From positions 4,789,959 through 4,853,958 of the forward strand of contig NC_080543.1 of the NCBI RefSeq assembly GCF_028640845.1: DNA of 64,000 bases. The letters are read 5' to 3'. The DNA is from Ahaetulla prasina. Lineage: Eukaryota > Chordata > Lepidosauria > Squamata > Colubridae. The translations under genes and the position numbers were made by a program. Below the pieces are notes generated by a model, which had not been told where the DNA came from, did not search any database, and saw nothing but the letters and a program-made list of their open reading frames with translations. Of the stretch, positions 54,114 through 64,000 are shown piece by piece. Position 1 is the first letter of the stretch; every line of letters starts with the position of its first letter.

Positions 54114-54538
54114 CAGTGGTCGGTTGCTACCAGTTCGTACCAGATCGGACGAACTGGTGGCGGCACTGGGACGCTCCAACCTGGAAGCTTCTGTGCTTGT
54201 GCAGTAATGCTGTGCCTGCGAGCACACACACACACGAGCGAACCAGTAGTGACGGGATTTGGAACCCGCCCCTGGGACAGTGATGGGTTTCAAATATTTT
54301 TACTACCGGTTCTGTGGGTGTGGCTTGGTGGGCGTGGCTTGGTGGGCGTGGCAAGGGAAGGTTACCGCAACATCCCCATTTCCTCCCGATCAGCTGAGAA
54401 TTGGGAGGCAGAGAATGGATGGGGGCGGAGCCAGTCAGAATCCTTACTTCCGGTTCTCCGAACGACTCAAAATTTCTGCTACCGGTTCTCCAGAACTGGT
54501 CGGAACCTGCTGAAACCCATCTCTGCCCTGGGTTACAA
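54106..54538. mobile_element. Outer hAT-like element with nested hAT-like insertion
   Basis: Outer element 54114-54530 begins CAGTGGTCGGTTGC and ends GCCCCTG after removal of the insert. Flanks GGCTACAA (54106-54113) and GGTTACAA (54531-54538) match at 7 of 8. The inner element at 54278-54525 landed three bases from its right end. Confidence 0.78.
54270..54533. mobile_element. Inner hAT-like MITE, 248 bp
   Basis: 54278-54525 begins CAGTGATGGGTTTCA and ends TGAAACCCATCTCTG, with flanks CCCTGGGA (54270-54277) and CCCTGGGT (54526-54533). Interior GTGGGCGTGGCTTGGTGGGC and CGGTTCTCCAGAACTGGTC match the copy at 49142. Confidence 0.85.
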
Positions 54539-54589
54539 CGGAGTTGTGTAAACAGAGGCACAGAATCAAGATCACGTGAAGTATTAGCG

Positions 54590-55085
54590 CCGCTTTATAA
54601 AACTCTAGTAAGGCCACCCCTGGAATACCGCGACCAATTTTGGTCACCGTAACTACAAAAAAGATGTTGAGACTTTGGAAAAAGTTCTGAGAAGAGCAAC
54701 TAAGGGGATCAAAGGCCTGGAGGAAGAACGGCTGCAGGGTTTGGTTCTGGCTAGTCTAAGGGAAAGAAGAATTCGGGGTGACATGATAACGGTATTCCAG
54801 TTGATGGGCTGCCCCAAAGAAGAGGCAGTCAAATTATTCTCCAAAGCACCAGAAGGCAAAACAAGAAACAACAGATGGAAACCGATCAAGGAGAGAAGCA
54901 ACCTGGAATTAAGGAGAAACTTCCTAACAGTGAAGGACAATTAACCAGTGGACCAACTTGCCACCCGAAACCGTGGGTGCTCCATCACTGGAGGTTTTTA
55001 AGAAGAGACTAGACAGTCACTTGTCTGAAATAGTACAAGGTTTCCTACTTGAGCAGCAGGCTGGACTAGAAGACCTCAAAGATCT
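54590..55085 (+). mobile_element. CR1 LINE 3' end, longest in the window
   Basis: It encodes the CR1 RT thumb and tail (LAPLYKTLVRPPLEYRDQFW, LFSKAPEGKTRNNRWKPIKE, LSEIVQG) with one frameshift, then GACTAGAAGACCTCAAAGAT. The (TTCTA)n array that follows begins exactly at its 3' end. Confidence 0.87.
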
Positions 55086-55086
55086 C

Positions 55087-55953
55087 TTTCTATTCTATTC
55101 TATTCTATTCTATTCTATTCTATTCTATTCTATTCTATTCTATTCTATTCTATTCTGAATTCTGTGCTGTGCTGTTCTGTTCTGAATTCTGAATTCTGTT
55201 CTATTCTAATTCTAATTCTAATTCTAATTCTAATTCTAATTCTAATTCTAATTCTAATTCTAATTCTGAATTCTGAATTCTGAATTCTACTCTACCCTAC
55301 CCTACCCTACCCTACCCAATTCTGAATTCTGAATTCTATTCTAGTCTAGTCTATTCTATTCTAGTCTAGTCTAGTCTAGTCTAATCTAGTCTATTTCTGA
55401 ATTCTAATTCTAATTCTGAATTCTACCCTATCCTACCCTACTCTATTCTATTCTATTCTATTCTATTCTATTCTATTCTATTCTATTCTATTCTATTCTA
55501 TTCTGAATTCTGTGCTGTGCTGTTCTATTCCGTTTTGTTCTGTTCTGTTCTGAATTCTGAATTCTGTTCTATTCTAATTTTAATTTTAATTCTAATTCTA
55601 ATTCTAATTCTGAATTCTGAATTCTGAATTCTACTCTACCCTACCCTACCCTACCCTACCCTACCCTATTCTGAATTCTGAATTCTGAATTCTATTCTAT
55701 TCTATTCTATTCTATTCTATTCTATTCTATTCTATTCTATTCTAGTCTAGTCTAGTCTAGTCTAGTCTAGTCTAGTCTAGTCTAGTCTAGTCTAGTCTAG
55801 TCTATTTCTGAATTCTAATTCTAATTCTGAATTCTACCCTATCCTACCCTACCCTACCCTATTCTTTTCTTTTCTTTTCTTTTCTATTCTTTTCTATTCT
55901 ATTCTATTCTATTCTATTCTATTCTATTCTATTCTATTCTATTCTATTCTATT
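55087..55953 (+). repeat. Compound (TTCTA)n array with duplicated higher-order block
   Basis: Blocks run (TTCTA)n, GTGCTGTGCTGTTCTGTTCT, (TAATTC)n, (CCCTA)n, (TCTAG)n. The whole series then occurs again (55440-55860), so a ~360-bp compound unit is duplicated. The CCCTA blocks resemble telomere-like words but lack the TTAGGG register. Confidence 0.93.
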
Positions 55954-56403
55954 CACTAAGCAGGTTTAGCTGATGGCATGAAAGCATCTGCAAAGCTGTT
56001 CACTGAACGGGTTAAGCGAACGCCAGCCAATAAGAGATTGAAGGCTTTCTGCTAAATTACAGCTGATGCAATGTTTGGATTAAAGCCTTTGGCTTTTGTG
56101 CAGTTGCTGCTCTGAGGATCCAGAATCAACAGTTCTCGTTTCCTATCTTTAGCAAGCAGCAGAGATTCAATATCCCGCCGTCCGAGATCACTGTAAATGA
56201 TGCAATCCAGGAAAATCGAGATCACAAGATCTGTTCGCTTGCTCTTACGCTGTCCAGATGATGGGCCAAGGAGCACTTTTCTTTCCTATGGCAACGAGCA
56301 GGGGAAGATGGGAGTTGTGGGCCTAACATTATGGAGGGCTAGAGAAGCCCCTGCCTGACTCTGCAAGGAGAGATGTAGCAATCCTGGGCCAAAGATTCAT
56401 AGT
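55954..56403. other. Unclassified intron sequence
   Basis: About 450 bp of complex, non-repetitive sequence (TAGCTGATGGCATGAAAGCA to GCCAAAGATTCATAGTACAG). No splice-bounded frame. It may be old repeat or conserved non-coding DNA. Confidence 0.4.
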
Positions 56404-56883
56404 ACAGGTGGTCCTTGCTTTATGACCACAATTGAGCCTGAACTTTCCCTGGAGAAACGAGACCGTTGTTAAGTGAGTTCTGACCCATTTTACAACCTTC
56501 CTCACCCCCGTTGCGATGCTTGTGCGAAAATTTCCGTCGCTAAGCGAGACGGGTGAGTTGTGCCCCATTTTGCCATCTCTCTTGCCACCGTTGTTAAGCG
56601 AATCGCGGCAGCCGTTAAGCAAGTCACACGGTGGTCAAGCGAATCTGGTTTCCCCCCCCCTTGACGTTGCTCGTTAGAAGGTCGCAAACGGGGATCACGT
56701 GACCCCGGGACACCGCAACCGTCATAAATATGAATCAGTTGCTAAGTGTCTGAATTTTGACCAGGTGACCTTGGGGAGTTTGCAACGGTTGGGTGAAAAA
56801 TGGTTATAGGTCCATTTTTATCCGTGCCGTCGTAACTCTGAATCGTGACTGAATGAATGGTTGCCAGTTGAGGACTCCCTTTG
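56404..56883. mobile_element. TACGACC-type dispersed repeat, near complete
   Basis: From ACAGGTGGTCCTTGCTTTAT to TGCCAGTTGAGGACTCCCTT, with an internal partial repetition of the CTTGCCACCGTTGTTAAGCG block. Confidence 0.72.
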
Positions 56884-56965
56884 TGAGTTTCCCATAATGA
56901 GGTTGTAAAAATCCTCATTGGAGGAGGGAAATTAGAAGAAGGAAAAAGTGTGCATTCCTATTTAG

Positions 56966-57475
56966 AACAGAATAGAATAGAATTTTTATTGGCCAAGTGT
57001 AATTGGACACACAAGGAATTTGTCTTGGTGCAGATGCTCTCAGTGTACATAAAAGAAAAGATACGTTCATCAAGGTACAACATTTACAACACAATTGATG
57101 ATCAATATACCAATATAAATCATAAGGATTGCCAGCAACAAGTTATAGTCATACAGTCATAAATGGAAAGAGATTGGTGATGGGAACTATGAAACGATTA
57201 ATAGTAGTGCAGATTCAGTAAATAGTCTGACAGTGTTGAGGGAATTATTTGTTTAGCAGAGTGATGGCCTTCGGGAAAAAACTGTTCTTGTGTCTAGTTG
57301 TTCTGGTGTGCAGTGCTCTGTAGCGTTGTTTTGAGGGTAGGAGTTGAAACAGTTTATGTCCAGGATGCGAGGGATCTGCAAATATTTTCACGGCCCTCTT
57401 CTTGATTCGTGCAGTATACAGGTCCTCAATGGAAGGCAGGTTGGTAGCAATTATTTTTTCTGCAGTTCTAATTTA
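56966..57475 (-). mobile_element. CR1-L3/Snake1-like LINE 3' end, longest copy
   Basis: AGAACAGAATAGAATAGAAT tail, then GGCCAAGTGTAATTGGACAC. On the minus strand the frame end includes a block read from ATGCGAGGGATCTGCAAATA. It reaches 57475 (TTCTGCAGTTCTAATT), which continues in the fragment at 60084. Confidence 0.78.
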
Positions 57476-57554
57476 GTGAAAGGAATAAGAGGAAGGGGAG
57501 AAAAAACCCAGATTTTGCTGGTTTTTCAGAAACGATATCAATAGAATTTGAGTG

Positions 57555-57890
57555 ACAACGTCATATCAGTGTTTCTCAGTTTTAGCAACATGAAGATATG
57601 TGGATTTCAACTTCCAGAATTCCCCAAACAAGCATGCGTACCTTGCTTATAATTTATATATAATTTATTGGGGACTTTCTCCACTCCATGTTTTCCTCAT
57701 TCCGTTTCATTGTGGACAATCAGGGTCCAGCTCTAATGCTGCTTGGAGAACTGAAAAATAATGGCAATTAAAGGAAATAGTCCACCATTTGAAGTTCCCC
57801 TAGAATAACAGGGTTAGAAGGGACCATGAAGGTCTTCTAGTCCAACCCTCTGCTCAAGCAGGAAACCTATACCATTTCGGATAGATTGTC
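57555..57890. repeat. Decayed foldback element and CR1 tail
   Basis: 57565-57650 resembles one foldback arm (GTGGATTTCAACTTCCAGAA). 57805-57880 is a minus-strand CR1 end (GGGTTAGAAGGGACCATGAA). The rest is unclassified. Confidence 0.5.
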
Positions 57891-57954
57891 GGGGGGGGAG
57901 AATAGACAGACAGATAGTCAGAAAGGTAGATTATATACATACATATTTAGAGAA

Positions 57955-58219
57955 GGGGGAGGGAGAGAGGGAGAGAGAGAGAGAGAAAGAGAGGGAGAGA
58001 TATGATGGATAGATGATGAATAGATGATAGGCAGATAAACAGACCATAGAAAGATAGATGATAGAAAGATAGATGATAGAGATGAAAGATGGGTAATAGA
58101 TGAAGATTGAGAGAGAATGAGAGACAGAGAAAGGATGAGAGAGAATGGGACAGAGCAAAAGAAAGACAAAGAGAGAGAGAGAGAAAGAAAGAAAGAAAGA
58201 AAGAGGGAATGGGGAGAGA

Positions 58220-58256
<37 letters not shown>

Positions 58257-58815
58257 TGAGAGAAAGAATGGGAGAGAGAGAGAGAATGAGACAGACAGAG
58301 AAAAAGACAAAGAGAGAGAAAGGATGAGAGAGAGAATGAGAGAGAAAGAACGAGAGAGAGAGAGAGAGAGAGAGAAAGGTTGAGAGAGAGAATGGGAAAG
58401 AGAATGGGACAGAGAGAGAGAGAAAGAGAGAGAGAGAGAAAGGATGAGAAAGAAAATGGGAAAGAGAATGGGACAGAGAGAAAGAATGGGAGAGAGAGAA
58501 TGAGACAGACAGAGAAAAGACAAAGAGAGAAAGGATGAGAGAGAGAATGAGAGAGAAAGAACGAGATAGAGAGAGAGAGAGAGAGAAAGGATGAGAGAGA
58601 GAGAATGGGAAAGAGAATGGGACAGAAAGAGAGAGAAAGAGAAAGAGAGAGAAAGGATGAGAGAGAGAGAATGGGAAAGAGAGAGGAGAGAGAGAGAGAG
58701 AAAGGATGAGAAAGAAAATGGGAAAGAGAGAGAGAATGGGAGAGAGAGAGAGAATGAGACAGGGAGAAAAAGACAGAGAGAAAGGAGGAGAGAGAGAACG
58801 GGACAGAGAGAATGG
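57955..58815. repeat. (GA)n/(GAGAAA)n polypurine tract
   Basis: GA-rich with recurring GAAAGGATGAGAGAGAGAAT and GGGAAAGAGAATGGGACAGA words about every 60-70 bp, flanked at 58000-58080 by GATAGATGAT repeats. The 320-codon minus-strand frame is a by-product. Confidence 0.93.
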
Positions 58816-59396
58816 TTATTGGCTATCGTTCCTCCTCTAAAAACCGTCTGCGTGGCCAACCTTTGAGCTGATATTCCCATGAGTGATGCCCTCAGTGGTT
58901 CCCTGGATCACTAACACGCTTCCGTTTAAAAAAACTTTTTTAAAATAATAATAATAATAATAATAATAAAGAATCCAGGGTCTGACATCGCCTCAGTGGG
59001 GCAGTTCCTGCCGAGCTGCAGTCCTTGTGAACCCGAGACATCCTGTTTTCTTTCGGCATTTTTTCTGGTCCCCTCTGGGAATGCCCTTAATAGACTGGGG
59101 CCCCTCCACCAAGGAGCTGTATCTGTCTCCGAGAACAAAAGCCAGAGAGGAAGGGAAGTCTGGACAAACTTAGAAGAAGTTCAGAAGGAGCCTCCAAGCC
59201 AGGAGGACAATCCGGTGCCTGGCAGGAAATACGGGGAGTCCTCAACTTAACGACCGCAATTGGGATCAGTCGCTTTGTACAATGGGCTCAGGGGTGAAAT
59301 GCTCCCGGTTCGGATCGGATCGTCCGATCCGGTAGCGATGGCGGTGGGTGATTCGGAGAACCGGTAGCAATAATAATAATAATAATCTTTTTTTCT
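58816..59396. other. Intron with (AAT)n and a hAT-like start
   Basis: A (AAT)n run lies at 58946-58970. 59287-59370 carries CAGGGGTGAAATGCTCCCGG, the start of the hAT-like family of 9155. The remainder (58975-59230) is unclassified. Confidence 0.5.
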
Positions 59397-59527
59397 TCCT
59401 ATATATATGCTTATACTTCCTTATATTTACCCATATATGTGTTTATTTACTATATAAACTTTTTGTATGATACCTACATATATTGTTGTGACAAAATAAA
59501 ATAAATAAATAAAATAAATAAAATATA

Positions 59528-59618
<91 letters not shown>

Positions 59619-59970
59619 TTAATTTGTATACCGCCTTTCGCCCGAAGGACTCAGGGCGGTTTACAGCCAAAATAAAATACAGCAACACATACAATACTAA
59701 AAACAGACATTAAAAAACTTATTAAATTTGGCCCAATTTTAAAATACAAGCAAACCCTAAAAATTAATAAAAGATAAGATCCATAAAATCAGCTAAAAAA
59801 TTAAAATTAAAGCCAGTCCAGCAAGACGGAATAGATAAGTCTTAAGTTCGCGGCGAAAGGTCCGAAGGTCAGGTATTTGTCGAAGTCCAGGGGGAAGCTC
59901 GTTCCACAGGGTAGGAGCCCCCACAGAGAAGGCCCTTCCCCTGGGGGCCGCCAGTCAACATCGAAATCCT
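59397..59970. mobile_element. LINE tail, (AAT)n and L2-type 3' end
   Basis: 59385-59520 is the 3' UTR of the CR1/jockey-like family of 3900 (ATATATGCTTATACTTCC). 59525-59620 is (AAT)n, the tail of a minus-strand L2 3' end (59620-59970, TTCGCCCGAAGGACTCAGGG). Confidence 0.8.
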
Positions 59971-60083
59971 TGCCCCCCCCGCCCCCACATGCCCAGCTGA
60001 GCTGAGCGAGCATCAGAGTTTTTTTTTTTTAACTTTTAAAAGTATTTTTTCTTCCACTGAAAAAATGCTTTTAAAAGTAAAAT

Positions 60084-60400
60084 TCGTGCAGTATACAGGT
60101 CCTCAATGGAAGGCAGGTTGGTAGCAATTATTTTTCTGCAGTTCTAATTATCCTCTGAAGTCTGTGTTTTTCTTGTTGGGTTGCAGAACCGAACCAGACA
60201 GTTATAGAGGTGCAAATGACAGACTCAATAATTCCTCTGTAGAACTGAATCAGCAGCTCCTTGGGCAGTTTGAGCCGCAGGTTGCTGACCTCTGGTGTAA
60301 GCCATCTGGAGTCCCTCTTTGGAAGCCATATAAATGCGCATAACAAATAAATAAACGAAGTGTTTGGGAAAAAAAAATCATCGTAGCAACAATGGAAGTT
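60084..60400 (-). mobile_element. CR1-L3/Snake1-like LINE fragment, RT C-terminus
   Basis: The minus-strand frame reads LPKELLIQFYRGIIESVICT, SITVWFGSATQQEKHRLQRI and IRTAEK, typical of the RT C-terminal region of this LINE group. It ends about 115 bp before LRRC32 exon 2. Confidence 0.8.
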
Positions 60401-60514
60401 TGACAATCAAATCGATTGTTCCTAGAAATCATAGGAAGCCCTTCTATTAATGAATCTGCGAACGTGAATATCGTCACAATTTTTATTCTCCCCTCTCTCT
60501 CTTCTTTCCTACAG

Positions 60515-62437
60515 AGAAACCTGGAGGCGTTTTGTCAGAACGTGGATCTTCACCAGGTGCCTCCAGAGCTTCGCCCCGACGTGTCTAAAATTGACGCCTC
60601 CGGAAATAAGATTCAAAATGTCACCGAGACGCCACTGACCTTCTACGCTTCCCTCCGACACTTGGACTTAAGTTCCAACCTGATCGGATTTGTCCAACCT
60701 GGGGTCTTTGCAGAGATGAAGAACCTGCAGGATGTCAACTTGGCCAACAACCAGCTCTATCTGTTGGCTCAGGAAGACCTGTGGGTTGGGTTACTACCCC
60801 AAGTCAGGAGACTAGATCTGTCTCGCAACAGTCTGTACAACGGGATGGCCGAACACTTCATCCACCAGGCGCCTTCGCTGCGACATCTTTCCTTGGCAGA
60901 AAACAGCATCATACACATTTCCCAGAACATGTTCCAAGGGACTCCAGAGCTGGTGGAAGTCAACCTGCACAACAACATGATTATGGAGATAGAAGGAGGC
61001 GCGTTTGAGAGTCTGACGTATCTCTCCAAGCTGAATCTCTCCATGAACTCCCTCACTTGCATCGTTGAGTTCAACCTCAGGCAGTTGGAAGTTCTCGATC
61101 TCCATCGGAACAGCATCGAGTCCTTCCACTCCACCCAGTCGGAGGAGGAGGAGGAGGACTTCAACTTGATCTGGCTTGACCTGAGTGAGAACAAGCTCCT
61201 TCGCTTCCCCATTCTCCCTCAAAGAAACAAGCTGGCTTACTTGAACCTAACCAACAACCTCATGCAATTTGTTATGGTGGACTTCCATAGCAACGTCGAC
61301 TACCAGTGGGAAGATTGGCCTCAGTATCCCAACAATTCCCTTCCTCCCTACTTACCCGCCCTGTTATCCTTGGACCTCAGTTACAATGAGATCCAATCCA
61401 TCCCAAGCCAATTCTTTGACTCCATGTTGTCCCTCCAATTCCTTAATTTAAGCAAAAATTGCCTGCAGACTTTTGAGACAAGCAATGAGCTGGCCTCGTT
61501 GTCCATCCTTGACCTTAGCTGCAACTCTTTGAAGAACCTTAAGTTGGACACCAAGACCTTGAGTGGTTTGCGGGAGTTCCACCTCCAAGACAACCATCTT
61601 CAAGAGCTGCGTCCAGATATCTTTCAAGGTCTCCCGCATCTCCAGTGGCTTGATCTGAGGAACAACAAAGTCCACCTCTGTGACTCGCATTCAGGATCAG
61701 GAAGGCACCGATTGTCTGCTAAAGTTCCTCATGGTTGTGTCTCGTTTGTGCGAGTTCCCGAACTTCAATATTTGTATCTTTCGGCCAATCATTTGAAGAA
61801 CCTACCCATGTACAACTTCTTTGGGACTAAACTTAGGGTCCTAGATGTCTCCATGAACTGGGGACTTCAGATAGAAGCCAAGTCCTTGGTAGGCTTGGAA
61901 TTCTCGCTGGAATATCTAGATTTACATGGGAATGGCCTGACCACTCTCAATGTAGATTTTTCTCTTTTTCCTCACCTCAGATATCTCAATCTATCGTACA
62001 ATCAGCTTAGCTGGTTGCCTCCTTGGTCAGAAGACTGTTGTGTCCTTGAAGTCTTAGATCTTCACAACAACAGCTTCAACAGCTTGAAAAATAGCCAGAT
62101 TCCAGCTCTGGAGAAAAACTTACGGAATTTGTACCTAGTAGGAAACCCGCTGAGTTGTTGTGGGAACATCTGGCTTTCTCAAATGATCCATAAAGCCGTG
62201 GTGGAGATCCCTGATCTAGACTTAGTCAAGTGTCAGTTTGCCCGGAGTTTGGGATTTGAGGAAGAAGAAGTCCACGTGAGCCACGTCAAACCAGAAGACT
62301 GCGAGAGAGAAGACCTCAAGAAAATTAGTGTTTTGATTTTTTTGGCGGTTCTGCTGGTTCTCTCGTTGATTGTCATCGGAGTGGGTCTGGTTTGTTGTTA
62401 TCGGAGACACTTATTTGGGCGCCATTACAAGGTGTAG
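60515..62437 (+). CDS. LRRC32: LRRC32 coding exon 2: leucine-rich repeats, membrane anchor, stop
   Basis: Enters in phase 0 after TCTTTCCTACAG; 640 codons and TAG (62435-62437). Residues 31-570 form about 20 LxxLxLxxN repeats (for example LRHLDLSSNLIGFVQPGVF, LEYLDLHGNGLTTLNVDF). The C-terminal cap is NPLSCCGNIWLSQM to VKPEDCERED, the membrane segment about 634-657, and the tail a basic YRRHLFGRHYKV. Cys212 (NSLTCIVEF) and Cys346 (LSKNCLQTF) align with human Cys211 and Cys350, which form disulfides with latent TGF-beta. An acidic Glu run at 240-244 is encoded by a small (GAG)n expansion. Sequons include N65-V-T and N274-L-T. No defect is seen. Confidence 0.95.
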   Translation, partial: RNLEAFCQNVDLHQVPPELRPDVSKIDASGNKIQNVTETPLTFYASLRHLDLSSNLIGFVQPGVFAEMKNLQDVNLANNQLYLLAQEDLWVGLLPQVRRLDLSRNSLYNGMAEHFIHQAPSLRHLSLAENSIIHISQNMFQGTPELVEVNLHNNMIMEIEGGAFESLTYLSKLNLSMNSLTCIVEFNLRQLEVLDLHRNSIESFHSTQSEEEEEDFNLIWLDLSENKLLRFPILPQRNKLAYLNLTNNLMQFVMVDFHSNVDYQWEDWPQYPNNSLPPYLPALLSLDLSYNEIQSIPSQFFDSMLSLQFLNLSKNCLQTFETSNELASLSILDLSCNSLKNLKLDTKTLSGLREFHLQDNHLQELRPDIFQGLPHLQWLDLRNNKVHLCDSHSGSGRHRLSAKVPHGCVSFVRVPELQYLYLSANHLKNLPMYNFFGTKLRVLDVSMNWGLQIEAKSLVGLEFSLEYLDLHGNGLTTLNVDFSLFPHLRYLNLSYNQLSWLPPWSEDCCVLEVLDLHNNSFNSLKNSQIPALEKNLRNLYLVGNPLSCCGNIWLSQMIHKAVVEIPDLDLVKCQFARSLGFEEEEVHVSHVKPEDCEREDLKKISVLIFLAVLLVLSLIVIGVGLVCCYRRHLFGRHYKV

Positions 62438-63190
62438 ACCGAGAGAGATCTCGCACAGTTGTGTTTCCATCTCTTGGACCCTGGACAACACCCTGGAGCC
62501 AAAGGGGTAATTCGATTCCACTAGGGAGTTTTTCAAAACGCTGTGAAAGTTCGGATGATAAGATTGTGATTCATTCTTACATCCAAGTGATCATTCAGGG
62601 AGAACATGGGCGAAGATACTCTCTTATGGATTCAGGGAGAACATGGGGCCAAGGTACTCCCGTATGGATCTAGAATTGGGCTTCCCAACCTTGGCAACTT
62701 AAAGAAGGAGAACTTTGAGGTTCTTCTTAAAGAATTTAAGAAGAAAAGAAAACCTGAAATGGTATAGGCTTTCCTGCTTGAGCAGAGGGTTGGACTAGAA
62801 GACCTCCAAGGTCCCTTCCAACTGTTATTCTGTTATTCTGCTCCTTTGCATATATCTAGTGTAATGAAGAGAAGGACTAGGGTGACATGATAGCACTCTT
62901 CCCATATTTGAGGGGCTGTCACAGAGAAGAGAGGGATCTACCTATTCACCAAATCCCCTGAGGGCAAGACAAGAAGTAAGATTATCAAAGAAAAAAGCAA
63001 CCTAGAACTAAGGAGGAATTTCCAGACAGTGACAACAATTAACCAGTGGAACAGCTCGCCACCAGAAATTATGGATGCTCCATCACTGGAAGCTTTTAAA
63101 GATGAGATTGGACAAACCATGGTATAGGGTTTCCTGCTTGAGCAGGGGGTTGGACTAGAAGACCTCCAGGGTCCCTTCCAACTCTGTTAA
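62438..63190 (+). mobile_element. LRRC32 3' flank with two CR1 LINE 3' ends
   Basis: 62438-62690 is probable 3' untranslated sequence with an imperfect repeat (AGGGAGAACATGG at about 62597 and 62635). CR1 tails cover 62745-62840 and 62850-63185 (GACTAGAAGACCTCCAAGGT twice). No AATAAA is visible between the stop and 63190. Confidence 0.65.
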
Positions 63191-64000
63191 GATGGGTGGA
63201 CTTCAACTCCCAGAATTCCCTAGCCAGTTGTACATGACAGAACGAGCACATTATGTTATATTCTGTGATCCTGTTAAAATTTTCTGGATCTATTTTGCTC
63301 GGAGGATGGACGATAAATTAAGACGCACACACATCGCTCGCCTAAGGTCATCCTAGGATTGTAAGGGGGCAGTCAGAGATGCCAAAATGGCGGCTGCAAC
63401 CCTACAATGAAAGGCCTGGCCACTTTTTATAAGCGTGTGAAACACAACCACAAGTGATACCATCGACAGCTTCCACCTCACACTGTTCCGGATTTGTGGA
63501 GTGTACTCAATTGTGTCCTTTGTTGGAGTCAGGGGCTCAATCGCAGGGATGCAAGAGGTCAAAAAAGTCAAGATGGCGGCCACACTGAGGCGATTGATGG
63601 CACCATTGCGGCTGCCATCTTGACTTTTTTGACCTCGCTGGGTGCAGACACCCCTTGCTCAGTAAGCAGGAAGGTCTGAAGGGATACAAATAATGGACCT
63701 CACCAATATTATTGTTATATTATGTTATATTTGCACTGTCTGCTTTTATTGGCAAGCATGAAGAAATGGACAGATCTTTCGAAACAAGCAAAATACTATA
63801 AAATTACACTCAGATACTTTTTCATTTTTTGCGGGGGGCAATGATATAAAAAGCAGGGACTTTGATTGGCGGGAAGGAGATTTCTCCCTTCTGTCTGTTT
63901 TCTCTGAGATCTCTTAGTGGTCTCCCGTTCATTGCCTCACCCCCCCTCTGACTTTTGCATGGGAAAAAACAGACAGATCCTTGCAAACCAGCCAAGTACC
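63191..64000. other. Downstream flank with a short inverted repeat, no gene recognised
   Basis: 63555-63577 and 63614-63636 are perfect 23-bp inverted arms (GAGGTCAAAAAAGTCAAGAT plus GGC) around a 36-bp centre. CAAAATGGCGGCTGC at about 63383 resembles the arm. The rest is complex sequence without a coding signal. Confidence 0.55.

Larger units (their letters stand above)
53739..62437 (+). other. LRRC32: Gene span: LRRC32 (GARP), latent TGF-beta docking receptor
   Basis: Two coding exons (53739-53828 and 60515-62437) joined in phase 0 give a 670-residue type I membrane protein; human GARP has 662. The protein holds latent TGF-beta on the cell surface (regulatory T cells, platelets) for integrin activation. 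The intron (53829-60514) lies directly after the PCKM motif, as in the human gene. The gene is + strand, downstream of the cyclase gene, matching the mammalian LRRC32/GUCY2 neighbourhood. A splice acceptor (TTTCTCTAG, ending 53733) lies five bases before the ATG, so an untranslated exon lies upstream. NRROS (LRRC33) is the nearest alternative but fits less well in the C-terminal tail and Cys pattern. Confidence 0.93.

Noticed and set aside
55268..55315. (CCCTA)n as interstitial telomere
   Set aside because: Unit is CCCTA/CCCTAC-like pentamer within a TTCTA-derived array, not the hexamer CCCTAA.
57918..58880. 320-codon minus-strand frame
   Set aside because: Translation of the GA repeat; no codon or domain character.
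60416..60514. ATG at 60416 as the LRRC32 start
   Set aside because: It would give no signal peptide and includes a polypyrimidine tract with CTACAG acceptor; the signal-peptide exon at 53739 joins in phase.

Overview
This is a repeat-choked stretch of a reptile genome, most likely a snake. It carries two vertebrate genes on the + strand. The snake call rests on the repeats: CR1 3' ends with long (TTCTA)n/(AATAG)n tails, L2 and L1 LINEs, a squamate tRNA-SINE family, SPIN-like hAT elements, and very dense microsatellites. The species cannot be read from the sequence.

Gene 1 (607-25481) is the 3' part of a membrane guanylyl cyclase of the sensory GUCY2 family. Eight exons (607-755, 5004-5167, 6421-6613, 17483-17657, 18771-18869, 19752-19846, 23538-23623, 25388-25481) join in perfect phase. 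They encode the end of the kinase-homology domain, the dimerisation helix, the complete cyclase catalytic domain and the C-terminal tail (350 residues). The gene starts upstream of the window. Its position beside LRRC32 points to olfactory GC-D (rodent Gucy2d, human pseudogene GUCY2EP) rather than a retinal cyclase.

Gene 2 (53739-62437) is LRRC32 (GARP), the membrane carrier of latent TGF-beta. It has one signal-peptide exon (53739-53828) and one large exon (60515-62437), giving 670 residues. Both cysteines known to tether latent TGF-beta are kept. A TATA-bearing region at 45073-45439 and a spliced-looking exon at 51067-51219 are candidate 5' untranslated parts.

The rest is layered repeats. 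The cyclase intron 6614-17482 holds several partial copies of one transposon nest (CR1 invaded by L2 and SPIN) and two displaced pieces of the exon at 18771. Two arrays (793-2040, 28909-30550) are 66-67-bp expansions of a SINE body. Six solo LTRs have matching 5-bp target duplications. Several hAT-like elements have 8-bp duplications, some nested in each other or in a Tc1/mariner element. A 1.6-kb unit is tandemly duplicated at 38571-41781. Long polypurine/polypyrimidine tracts lie at 24550-25262, 33253-34235, 51245-53010 and 57955-58815. I found no bacterial-type system, CRISPR array or intact autonomous transposon. The most unusual feature is the shuffled, amplified intron of the cyclase gene.
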